From NCBI GenBank assembly GCA_050050115.1, contig JASFUX010000061.1, positions 1 through 14,871 on the forward strand: a stretch of DNA of 14,871 nt. Reading direction: 5' to 3'. Positions 7,079-13,683 of the stretch are shown here, in pieces. Below the pieces are notes generated by a model. It was given only the letters and a program-made list of their open reading frames with translations, searched no databases and was not told the DNA's origin. Each line of letters starts with the position of its first letter. Position 1 is the first letter of the stretch. The stretch is from JASFUX01 sp050050115 (GTDB taxonomy: Bacteria; Pseudomonadota; Alphaproteobacteria; Caulobacterales; Maricaulaceae). Position numbers and translations under genes: made by a program.

Positions 7079-7432
7079 ATGAAACCCCAGAAAATGAAAG
7101 CCTACGCGTCGTTCGCCGAATGGAAGGCTGATCAGTCGCCGCGGAACCAACGGCTGATCGCCGCGCTCGCCAAGATCGTCGAAGGCGTCGCGCCGGAGTT
7201 CACGCGCTCGGTCAAATGGGGGCAAGGCTGCTGGCTCTCGGGCGAGACGCCGAAGGTCTACATCCACGCCGAGCCCGACCACGTCCAGCTCGGCTTCTAC
7301 GCCGGCGCGACCCTCGACGACCCGGACGGCCTGCTCGTCGGCAAGGGGAAGTACGTGCGGCACGTGAAGGTGTTCACGCGAGGGGATATTGATGCGGAGG
7401 GGTTTGAGAAGCTGGTGCGGCAGGTGGTGTAG
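7079..7432 (+). CDS. DUF1801 (YdhG-like) domain protein
   Basis: A 117-residue soluble protein that fits DUF1801. R-S-V-K-W-G-Q-G (about 43-50) is the conserved strand after the first helices. V-Q-L-G-F-Y-A-G-A-T-L-D-D-P-D-G-L-L (69-86) followed by G-K-G-K-Y-V-R-H-V-K-V (88-98) are the family's strongest motifs. The fold resembles small phosphopeptide- or ligand-binding alpha/beta domains, but no biochemical function is established for this group as far as I know. Two in-frame ATGs compete (7079 and 7094). A GAGGG at 7072-7076 is too close to the first and too far from the second, so the start is not certain. The gene stands alone between divergent and convergent neighbours. Confidence 0.85.
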   Translation: MKPQKMKAYASFAEWKADQSPRNQRLIAALAKIVEGVAPEFTRSVKWGQGCWLSGETPKVYIHAEPDHVQLGFYAGATLDDPDGLLVGKGKYVRHVKVFTRGDIDAEGFEKLVRQVV

Positions 7433-7463
7433 GGCGGGTCAAGGCTGCAGGCCGGCGGGCCCT

Positions 7464-7480
7464 ACGGCGCGAAGCGTCGT
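7464..7480. terminator. Hairpin between two converging genes
   Basis: ACGGCGC (7464-7470), loop GAA, GCGTCGT (7474-7480) form a 7-bp stem with one G-T pair. It lies 32 bp past the DUF1801 stop and 30 bp past the ATPase stop, in the only spacer between the converging genes. No U-run follows on either strand, so termination is possible but not proven. Confidence 0.35.
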
Positions 7481-7509
7481 GCTACTGTCGATGTCGCGTG
7501 CACACAATG

Positions 7510-9441
7510 TTACAGAGAGAGTATGTAGCGCCTGAGCTTCTTCAGCGCTTCAGGAACATCCGATTTCGTGCCAGTCCAATGCTGGATGATTGCGGCCTCG
7601 GCAACGCTTGCGCTTTTGAATCCCAGTCGATCCGATGCGGCGCGGAACACCTCTTTGCCGTGACACACCTTCCACAGATCATCTCCTTCGCGCTTCTTCG
7701 AGTAAATTTTTGCGCTGGCAACCAGCGCCTGTTTCAGTTTTTCCCGCTGCTGGTCCATCAAGTTCGACTCATCGGCCACGAGGGCCGCGCAGGCGTTGTC
7801 GATGCCTTGGTCAAAATCCGCCCAGTGCATCGAGTTTGCAGCCGTTCGAGAGTCTGATGACGGTGGCGGATACTCTTTAAACCTACGATGAGTCCGAGCG
7901 TGGTCGAATATCCACACTCCCGCACGGTCGTCGGCTATTTCCTGAACCAAATCGCGGGGTTCTATGTTGCCCTGTCCCAAATTCTTAGCGACCGTCGATA
8001 GCGTTGGCGGGTGCAAAAACAAGTTCTCAATCTCGTGCACATCAAGAACATATAGTCCTTGGTTGGTAATTTCTTGTCGCTCCGATTTGTCTCGCCAATC
8101 GCCGTCGACGACCCCTCCAAGTCTAAGGTGCTGCCCGCCCGTCTGAGCAAGCAGTTCAAAATCTGACTTACGTCGCACAAGCTCTTGACACGAACCGGCT
8201 TCAAAAAAGCGAACGTGACTTGGAGATTCACACAAGAGCCTGAAGCGCTCACGTTCGCCGACAAGCGCCTCTCCTTCGACCATGACGAGCGCGATATTGG
8301 CGAGTGAAAAAGCCGGTGAGCCGACGGCCCTGCTCAAAGCGGCTACGACCGGCCTGCCGCGAAGACTTGCGGCGGATTTGACCGAAGGAGATTTCTCGTC
8401 GCGTTCTAGAAGAAACGTAGAGTCCTGACCCGCGATCTCAACCACTTCCAAGGAATGGGTCGCGAGCCAGATTTGTCCGACGTCAACCGTGCTCTTTAGG
8501 AAGCCAATCCAAGCGCGAAGAAGATCATAGTTTAGGTGGAGTTCCGGTTCATCAATCAGCAGGAGCCCATTTCGGAGACCAAATCGTTCCACCTGCCCGA
8601 TCAGGAAAGCGATCTCTCGCTCCCCACCGCTGAGCTTATCGAATGTCAGCGGCACGCCCGTGCTGTTGAATTTGACTTCTCGCGCCTGGGAGTCGACGCC
8701 AACAAATGTCAAGTGAGGCAGCACTGTCTTCAGCGCATCTCGATACCCTAGCATAGGGTCAGTATACTCCGGGTCGTTCTCGCCCGCGTCGCGAGAGGCG
8801 CGGATCGATTGAACGAATGAATTATTGTCTTGGTTCTCCTTGCCAAGAAGAAACCGAAACCACTCTTCATATAGAGTGGCGACGAGCTTGGAAGAGCTGT
8901 CTTTTTTTCCTCGTTCCCAGTCGGTCGAATACGCTTCAGCCAACTGGTGGGTGTTCAAATCTCGCTTTGGGTAAGCGCGATCAGCGTCAAGAAATAAATA
9001 GTGAACATCTAAGCTTTGGCCGATTGCATCAACTACCGCCTGCGCGACAGCTTGAGAGTGCTGCTCCGAGACCCCTCCAGCTAAGACTTCTCGGTGATCT
9101 ACTGCGCGACGCGAGACCGTCAGTGTACGGTCCCACTGCTTGAGCTCGCCAGCGAGATTGTCCTCCCAAATGCCGCTCTCCTCAAGCGACCTGCAAGTCC
9201 CTTTGGCGACCTCAAATGTGATTTCAAACTTCGCGTCATCGCCAAGCGGATTACCTCTTGGGATGTTCGCTCCGTGCGACAAACCCACGCTCCCCGCGCA
9301 GGCAGCAATCAATTCAAGAAGCTGACTCTTGCCAACGCCGTTGGCTCCGACCAACGAGACAATCGGTGCATTGTCGGGAACTTCGAGTTCGATATCCCGA
9401 AAATGCCTCCATTGCGAAACACTGATGCGCTGGACGCGCAA
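7510..9441 (-). CDS. AAA/ABC-type ATPase fused to DUF4435/TOPRIM-like region; putative anti-phage effector
   Basis: A 643-residue protein. Residues 1-340 form an SMC/ABC-like ATPase (OLD/AAA_15/AAA_21 group): Walker A G-A-N-G-V-G-K-S (32-39), signature L-S-G-G-E (270-274), Walker B L-L-L-I-D-E-P-E (293-300) and H-loop T-H-S (328-330). After a linker, V-E-G-E (388-391), D-G-D (446-448) and H-E-I-E-N (469-473) match the spacing and wording of DUF4435, the TOPRIM-like nuclease family of the PARIS effector AriB. PARIS is known both as two genes (AriA ATPase, AriB) and as a fusion, so a single-chain PARIS-like or OLD-like defence protein fits best. The usual Asp after V-E-G is not obvious, so nuclease activity is unproven. 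The start is TTG (9441-9439), 9 nt after the nrdB stop; an AGGGGGA Shine-Dalgarno overlaps that stop. The gene is visibly AT-richer than its neighbours (42% GC in bases 8041-8100 against 70% in 3721-3780, hand-counted), which suggests lateral transfer. Confidence 0.82.
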   Translation of the reverse strand: MRVQRISVSQWRHFRDIELEVPDNAPIVSLVGANGVGKSQLLELIAACAGSVGLSHGANIPRGNPLGDDAKFEITFEVAKGTCRSLEESGIWEDNLAGELKQWDRTLTVSRRAVDHREVLAGGVSEQHSQAVAQAVVDAIGQSLDVHYLFLDADRAYPKRDLNTHQLAEAYSTDWERGKKDSSSKLVATLYEEWFRFLLGKENQDNNSFVQSIRASRDAGENDPEYTDPMLGYRDALKTVLPHLTFVGVDSQAREVKFNSTGVPLTFDKLSGGEREIAFLIGQVERFGLRNGLLLIDEPELHLNYDLLRAWIGFLKSTVDVGQIWLATHSLEVVEIAGQDSTFLLERDEKSPSVKSAASLRGRPVVAALSRAVGSPAFSLANIALVMVEGEALVGERERFRLLCESPSHVRFFEAGSCQELVRRKSDFELLAQTGGQHLRLGGVVDGDWRDKSERQEITNQGLYVLDVHEIENLFLHPPTLSTVAKNLGQGNIEPRDLVQEIADDRAGVWIFDHARTHRRFKEYPPPSSDSRTAANSMHWADFDQGIDNACAALVADESNLMDQQREKLKQALVASAKIYSKKREGDDLWKVCHGKEVFRAASDRLGFKSASVAEAAIIQHWTGTKSDVPEALKKLRRYILSL

Positions 9442-9450
9442 CGCTTCCCC

Positions 9451-10476
9451 CTACCCGACCCGCTTCTCCATCATCTGATCAAAGCTATCCCACACGCCCT
9501 CTTCGCCGTGCCAGGAGCCTTTGGTGGCGCCTTTGGAATACTCCGTGGCCCGCGCTTCGAAGAAGTTGGCGTGCTCGACGCCGTTCAGCATCTCGGTCAG
9601 CCATGGGATCGGGTGCTCCTTCGCGCCGAACACGCGCGGCAGCTTCAATTGCTCCAAACGCCAGTCGGCGATGTAGCGGATGTAGGCCTTGATATCGTCG
9701 GCCGTCATGCCGTCGACCGGGCCCATCTCGAACGCCAGGTCGATGAACGCGTCCTCGAGCTTCACCACCGTCTGGCAGCAATCGACGATGTCTTCGGCCA
9801 CCGACTTGGTCACGCAGCCGGTTTCCTCGGCGAAGGAGTGATAAAGCTTGATCATTCCCTCGCAGTGCAGAGATTCATCGCGCACGGACCATGACACGAT
9901 CTGGCCCATGCCCTTCATCTTGTTCAGGCGCGGAAAGTTCATCAACATCGCGAAGCTGGCGAATAGCTGCAGGCCTTCGGTGAAGGCGCCGAACATCGCC
10001 AGCGTGCGGGCAATGTCCGCATGGGAATCAACACCGAACGCCTGCATATAGTCGTGCTTGGCGGCCATCTCCTCGTACTCGAGGAAGGCCGAGAACTCGG
10101 TGTCCGGCATGCCGATGGTTTCAAGCAGCAGCGCATAGGCGGCGATGTGGATCGTCTCGATGTTCGAGAACGCCGCGAGCATCATCTTCACTTCGGTCGG
10201 TTTGAAGACGCGGGAGTAGCGCTCCATGTAGTTGTCGTTCACCTCGACGTCGGATTGGGTGAAGAAGCGGAAGATCTGGGTGAGCAGGTTGCGCTCGGCG
10301 TCCGACAGGTTCGACGCCCAGTCCTTGCAGTCCTCGCCCAGCGGCACCTCTTCGGGCATCCAGTGGACCTGCTGCTGGCGCTTCCAGAAGTCGTAGGCCC
10401 AGGGATAGCGGAACGGCTTGTAGGAGTGGCTGGGCGTCAAGAGGCCGGGCAGATCGGATGGGGTGTCGAGGGGCAT
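9451..10476 (-). CDS. nrdB: Class I ribonucleotide reductase, beta (radical) subunit
   Basis: A 341-residue NrdB that houses the metal/tyrosyl-radical cofactor and passes the radical to NrdA for reduction of ribonucleoside diphosphates. Ligands are visible by alignment to the E. coli pattern: E107 and H110 (E-T-I-H), E167 (F-T-E-G-L), E201 and H204 (R-D-E-S-L-H). An acidic residue in S-D-V-E (75-78) fills the first position. Tyr114 (H-I-A-A-Y) occupies the radical-tyrosine position, which favours a tyrosyl-radical enzyme. The ATG at 10476 has GAGGA 9 nt upstream. No nrdA lies beside it: the 341 bp upstream is noncoding, so the alpha subunit must be elsewhere. Two NrdR boxes upstream predict repression by NrdR when dATP is high. 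The next gene on the strand is coupled to its stop codon. Confidence 0.95.
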   Translation of the reverse strand: MPLDTPSDLPGLLTPSHSYKPFRYPWAYDFWKRQQQVHWMPEEVPLGEDCKDWASNLSDAERNLLTQIFRFFTQSDVEVNDNYMERYSRVFKPTEVKMMLAAFSNIETIHIAAYALLLETIGMPDTEFSAFLEYEEMAAKHDYMQAFGVDSHADIARTLAMFGAFTEGLQLFASFAMLMNFPRLNKMKGMGQIVSWSVRDESLHCEGMIKLYHSFAEETGCVTKSVAEDIVDCCQTVVKLEDAFIDLAFEMGPVDGMTADDIKAYIRYIADWRLEQLKLPRVFGAKEHPIPWLTEMLNGVEHANFFEARATEYSKGATKGSWHGEEGVWDSFDQMMEKRVG

Positions 10477-10508
10477 GGCGAATAGTCCTCAAGACAAAGC
10501 CGCGACTG

Positions 10509-10524
10509 ACGCCATATATCGGGG
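10509..10524. promoter_or_regulatory. NrdR box 1 (nrdB-proximal)
   Basis: ACGCCATATATCGGGG against the palindromic NrdR consensus ACAC-W-ATATAT-W-GTGT: the central ATATAT and most arm positions match. It ends 33 bp before the nrdB start codon. NrdR is the dATP/ATP-sensing repressor of ribonucleotide reductase genes. See box 2 for the diagnostic spacing. Confidence 0.75.
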
Positions 10525-10539
10525 TCACTGCGCGGCCGA

Positions 10540-10555
10540 ACACAAGATATGGTAT
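10540..10555. promoter_or_regulatory. NrdR box 2 (nrdB-distal)
   Basis: ACACAAGATATGGTAT keeps the left arm ACAC, the A/T-rich core and the G-T of the right arm. Its centre is 31 bp from the centre of box 1, the three-helical-turn spacing at which NrdR binds paired boxes. A TTGTGT on the minus strand inside this box could act as -35 and GATATA inside box 1 as -10 (spacing about 19), so NrdR binding would block the nrdB promoter. Confidence 0.8.
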
Positions 10556-10573
10556 TTGATCATGCGATTCGCG

Positions 10574-10588
10574 TTAACGAGCAGCTAA
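10574..10588. promoter_or_regulatory. CtrA-like site TTAA-N7-CTAA
   Basis: TTAA (10574-10577), seven bases, then CTAA (10585-10588), one mismatch to the CtrA consensus. A GANTC methylation site (GATTC, 10566-10570) lies directly beside it. Together they hint that nrdB is timed by the cell cycle as well as by NrdR. Either element alone could be chance. Confidence 0.3.
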
Positions 10589-10817
10589 TTCCACGGCCGC
10601 CCGCGTACGCCTGAGAGCACCTTGGCGCCGCATCGCTTGGCTGTGCTTGACCTACCCACGAGTTCCACACCGAATCCCGTGGACAAGTCCCCCGCTCGCC
10701 GTGACCTGGCGCGTTGATCGCCGCATTCTGAAGCTTGAAAGCATAACGACGCCAGCCGCCAGGAAACCCCTGTCGAGCCGGCGCGGTCGGTCAATTGAGT
10801 TGGGGCGAACGGTCACG

Positions 10818-11882
10818 ATGAGGGAGCCACGGCAAAGCTCCATTAAAGGAGCGATTCTGAGGATCAGCACGGCGACGGGCGTCTCCGTGTGCCTCGCGGC
10901 GGCTGTCGTCGCGGTTCAACCCGACGGCGCGGGCGGTCACTCGGTGTTCGAGCGCCTGGCGCATCCCGACAATCTGCTCACTCTGATGCCCAAGCACCCA
11001 TCGGGCGACAAGACGGGTGACGGACCGTCGCTGGCGGCGTCCGACTTCTCGCGCGACTTCGCCGCCCGCATGCCCCGCTTCCAGCTCGCGCCAGCCGAAG
11101 AAGACGCTGCGACCTGCCGCGACGACGAAGCCTGCGCCGCGGCCGGCAGACCGCGGGCCGTGCTCGGCGGCGGCCGCCTCGCCGCCGCGCCCGGCGCAAA
11201 CCAGAACCGCGGGGCCTCCTGGCGCGCTCGCGCGGCCGAGCCCTCCGCCCCGCCGCTCGCCCTGATCGACGAGGAGACGGCCGCTGCGCAGGGCGCGGAC
11301 GCCGGCCTCTTCCACGACAACGGCCAGACCTCGCTGCTGCTCAGCGCCAGACTGACCGACTGGCGGCCGGACCGCGTCGACCGCGCGCCGGGCGAGGACG
11401 GCGGACTGACGCAGCTGCGCGGTCAGGCGTCCCACGCACTCAACCAAGGCGCCTGGCGGCTCGGTCCCGAGCTTGAGGTCGGCGCGGTGCACCTGGCGCT
11501 CGACGACCTGCGGGCCGAGCTCGGCTCGGCGCTCGGACCGCTTGACCAAACTGAAGAGTGGTACCTCACCGCCCAGCCGGCGCTGGCGCTCAGAGGCGAT
11601 GTCGACGCGGGCTCGGGCGTCCGCGTCAGCCCGCGGCTCAAGGCCGGCGCGACGTGGCTCTCGGACACCGAGTTCTCCCCCACCGCGGTCCTCCTCGACG
11701 CGCCGACGGGCGTGGGCGCCTTCACCGCCGGCACGCCGATGACCGACACCTTCATGGAGCTCGAGGCCGGGCTCGACGTCGCCGCGACGGGGCGTTTCGT
11801 CTTCTCCCTCGAGTTCGACCGTCTGATCAGCGACGAGCAGGAATCCAACTCCGGCAGCATGCGGCTGAACGTGCGGTTCTAG
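10818..11882 (+). CDS. Exported protein, possible small outer-membrane beta-barrel
   Basis: A 354-residue protein that I do not recognise by name. A basic N-terminus and hydrophobic stretch at about 19-33 (G-V-S-V-C-L-A-A-A-V-V-A-V) look like a signal peptide or anchor. The middle is Ala/Pro/Arg-rich and low in complexity, with a Cys pair in C-R-D-D-E-A-C. From about residue 170, alternating polar/hydrophobic strands appear (T-S-L-L-L-S-A-R-L, W-R-L-G-P-E-L-E-V-G-A-V, W-Y-L-T-A-Q-P-A-L-A-L, F-M-E-L-E-A-G-L-D-V-A). The last residues M-R-L-N-V-R-F end in phenylalanine, the usual terminal signal for BAM-assembled barrels, and the layout resembles an autotransporter-type barrel. The ATG at 10818 was preferred over 10647 because the extra 57 codons would push the hydrophobic segment deep inside. 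Divergent from nrdB. Confidence 0.65.
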   Translation: MREPRQSSIKGAILRISTATGVSVCLAAAVVAVQPDGAGGHSVFERLAHPDNLLTLMPKHPSGDKTGDGPSLAASDFSRDFAARMPRFQLAPAEEDAATCRDDEACAAAGRPRAVLGGGRLAAAPGANQNRGASWRARAAEPSAPPLALIDEETAAAQGADAGLFHDNGQTSLLLSARLTDWRPDRVDRAPGEDGGLTQLRGQASHALNQGAWRLGPELEVGAVHLALDDLRAELGSALGPLDQTEEWYLTAQPALALRGDVDAGSGVRVSPRLKAGATWLSDTEFSPTAVLLDAPTGVGAFTAGTPMTDTFMELEAGLDVAATGRFVFSLEFDRLISDEQESNSGSMRLNVRF

Positions 11883-11987
11883 GTCGCGCCAACACAGTCG
11901 GAGCGGCGTCTAGCGCTGTTAGCTAAATTTCCTTAATGCGTTTCGTCTATTGAATGCTCTCTTGGGGCAGGAGCATCTGGGCGAAAC

Positions 11988-13586
11988 GTGGACAAGAAGC
12001 CCGAACTCGACGTGGAGACCTTCATTGAGGCGCTCGACGCCATCAATGACGGCATCGCGATCTTCGACGCGGACGCGCGCCCGCTCTACACCAATGCGGC
12101 GACGAAGCGCCGGTTCGGACTGCACCACAAGGATCTCGAAGCCGGCCTCTCCTACGCCGAGTCCACCAAGCGGGCAGTCAGACGCGGCTTGCCCGAGGCG
12201 TCTGAGGAGGAGATCCAAAAGGTCGCCGACCAGCTGTGCGAAAACTTCCATACCGGTCAGACCTACAGCGTGTGGACGGACGACGACCGACTCGCCCAGG
12301 TCACATTTCGCGAAATGTCAGGCGGTCTAAAGGCGGCGATCTCCGTCGACGTGACGGACCTCCACATGCGCGAAAAAGAACTCAAGAAGGCCTACAAAGC
12401 GGCCGAGGCGGCGAGCGCTTCGAAGTCCACGTTCCTGGCCAACATCAGCCACGAGGTGCGCACGCCGCTCAATGGCGTCCTTGGCATGGCGCAGGTCATC
12501 GAGCGGTCCGAGCTGACCGATGAGCAGCGCGAATGGGTGCGCTCGATCATCGAGTCCGGCCAGACGCTGACCGCGCTTTTGAACGACGTGCTCGACCTTT
12601 CAAAAATCGAAGCTGGCAAGTTCGACATTACGCCGTCGGACACCGACGTGGCGCACGTGCTGCGCCGGGTGTTGAACCTCTGGCGACCGCGCGCGGAAGA
12701 GAAAGGCCTCGAGCTGTCCCTGACGCTCGACAGCGAGATTCCACCGGTCCTCTCCATCGACTCCGTCCGTATGCAGCAGTGCGTCTCGAACCTGATCTCG
12801 AACGCCATCAAGTTCACCGCCGAAGGCCGGGTCGACGTGCACGCCAAGGCCCGCCCGCACGACGAGGACGGCTGGCTCGTCGAGATCCAGGTGACCGACA
12901 CCGGTCCCGGCATGGACGCCGAGACGCTCGGCAGACTGTTCCAGCCGTTCACCCAAGCCGACGAGACGGTGCAGCGGGCGCACGGGGGCACCGGCCTTGG
13001 CCTGTCGATCACCCGGCAGCTCGCCGAGCTGATGGGCGGGCAAGCGCGCGCCCAAAGCGAGCCAGGGCGCGGCTCGACGTTCGTCGTGAGCTTTGCCGCG
13101 AAGACCGGCGTTACGGCTCCCCGCCGCCGTCGCACCGATCCCGACGATGCGCCCAATCCCGACCGCGCCAACCGCACGCTGCGCGGCTTGCGCGTGCTGC
13201 TCGTCGACGATCATCCGATCAACCGCCAGGTCGTGCAGCACTTCCTCTCCTCCTTCGAGCTTGAGATCGTCGAGGCGGCGAACGGACGCGAGGCGCTCGA
13301 TCATCTGCGCGCGCAGCCGTTCGACATCGTGCTCCTCGACATCCACATGCCGGTGATGGACGGCCCGACGACGATCGCCGAGATCCGGAACGGCGGTCAC
13401 GACTTTGCCGACGTACCGGTGGTCGCCCTGACCGCCGACGCGATGAGCGGCGATCGCGAGCGATACCTCGGGATGGGGATGAACGGCTATCTCGCCAAGC
13501 CCCTCGCCGAGCGCGAGCTGGTGACCGAGATCATCCGCGTGCTGGGCGAGGACGCTCGGGACGAGCCCGCCGCGGCGGCCGGCTGA
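11988..13586 (+). CDS. Soluble PAS-containing hybrid histidine kinase with C-terminal receiver domain
   Basis: A 532-residue signalling kinase without membrane segments, so its input is cytoplasmic. Residues about 13-125 form a PAS domain (L-D-A-I-N-D-G-I-A-I-F-D-A-D-A). The HisKA H-box F-L-A-N-I-S-H-E-V-R-T-P (149-160) carries phospho-accepting His155. The HATPase domain shows N-box N268/N272, G1 D-T-G-P-G-M (304-309) and G2 G-T-G-L-G-L (334-339). A proline/Arg-rich linker (375-398) leads to a receiver domain with acidic pair D407-D408, phospho-accepting Asp451, Thr482 and Lys504. All catalytic residues are present. No HPt domain or DNA-binding regulator follows, so phosphate must go to a separate phosphotransferase, such as a ChpT-type protein if one exists here. 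The start is GTG at 11988; the nearest AGGAG is about 14 nt away, so the start is a moderate call. A 97-bp gap separates it from the BlaI gene. Confidence 0.92.
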   Translation: MDKKPELDVETFIEALDAINDGIAIFDADARPLYTNAATKRRFGLHHKDLEAGLSYAESTKRAVRRGLPEASEEEIQKVADQLCENFHTGQTYSVWTDDDRLAQVTFREMSGGLKAAISVDVTDLHMREKELKKAYKAAEAASASKSTFLANISHEVRTPLNGVLGMAQVIERSELTDEQREWVRSIIESGQTLTALLNDVLDLSKIEAGKFDITPSDTDVAHVLRRVLNLWRPRAEEKGLELSLTLDSEIPPVLSIDSVRMQQCVSNLISNAIKFTAEGRVDVHAKARPHDEDGWLVEIQVTDTGPGMDAETLGRLFQPFTQADETVQRAHGGTGLGLSITRQLAELMGGQARAQSEPGRGSTFVVSFAAKTGVTAPRRRRTDPDDAPNPDRANRTLRGLRVLLVDDHPINRQVVQHFLSSFELEIVEAANGREALDHLRAQPFDIVLLDIHMPVMDGPTTIAEIRNGGHDFADVPVVALTADAMSGDRERYLGMGMNGYLAKPLAERELVTEIIRVLGEDARDEPAAAAG

Positions 13587-13633
13587 GCCGTCCATCTTCG
13601 CAAAGACCCTGATCTAAGGCGCCGGCGGGCGGC

Positions 13634-13661
13634 TTGACTTCGCATGATACACGTGTACTCT
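13634..13661 (+). promoter_or_regulatory. Predicted sigma70-type promoter of the BlaI/M56 operon
   Basis: TTGACT (13634-13639) is a strong -35 match. At 16 bp spacing lies TACTCT (13656-13661), a weak -10. The first TACA-NN-TGTA operator sits between and touches the -10, as expected for a self-repressed promoter. Transcription would begin near 13668, giving a very short leader of about 16 nt before the ATG. Confidence 0.5.
13648..13657. promoter_or_regulatory. BlaI/CopY-type operator 1 (TACACGTGTA)
   Basis: A perfect 10-bp palindrome that matches the TACA-NN-TGTA box bound by the BlaI/MecI/CopY family. It lies between the -35 and -10 of the predicted promoter. Extended by ATGA on its left, it mirrors the flank of operator 2 (ATGATACAC against GTGTATCAT). 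Confidence 0.75.
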
Positions 13662-13671
13662 GCAATCAGAT

Positions 13672-13681
13672 TACAGGTGTA
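13672..13681. promoter_or_regulatory. BlaI/CopY-type operator 2 (TACAGGTGTA)
   Basis: A second exact TACA-NN-TGTA match, centred 24 bp from operator 1. It contains the AGGTG that serves as Shine-Dalgarno for the ATG at 13684, so the repressor would cover the ribosome binding site region and the start of the transcript. Confidence 0.75.
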
Positions 13682-13683
13682 TC

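Larger units (their letters stand above)
10477..10817. other. 341-bp intergenic regulatory region between nrdB and the exported-protein gene
   Basis: This divergent spacer holds no convincing gene. Its nrdB-proximal third contains the nrdB ribosome binding site, two NrdR boxes, one GATTC site (10566-10570) and a CtrA-like site. The remaining part (about 10590-10817) is presumably the promoter and leader of the plus-strand gene; I see no clear -35/-10 pair or operator there. A 69-codon minus-strand frame at 10585-10794 is Arg/Ser-rich and lacks support. Confidence 0.6.

Noticed and set aside
7433..9450. Direct repeats, attachment sites or an integrase marking the ATPase gene as a mobile island
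   Set aside because: I found no integrase, transposase or flanking repeat by eye. Lateral origin rests on composition and family only.
9094..9894. A 266-codon plus-strand frame across the nrdB/ATPase junction
   Set aside because: It spans two genes that are well supported on the other strand and shows no domain of its own.
10585..10794. A 69-codon minus-strand frame in the nrdB upstream gap
   Set aside because: No clear ribosome binding site, Arg/Ser/Gly-rich, no motif.
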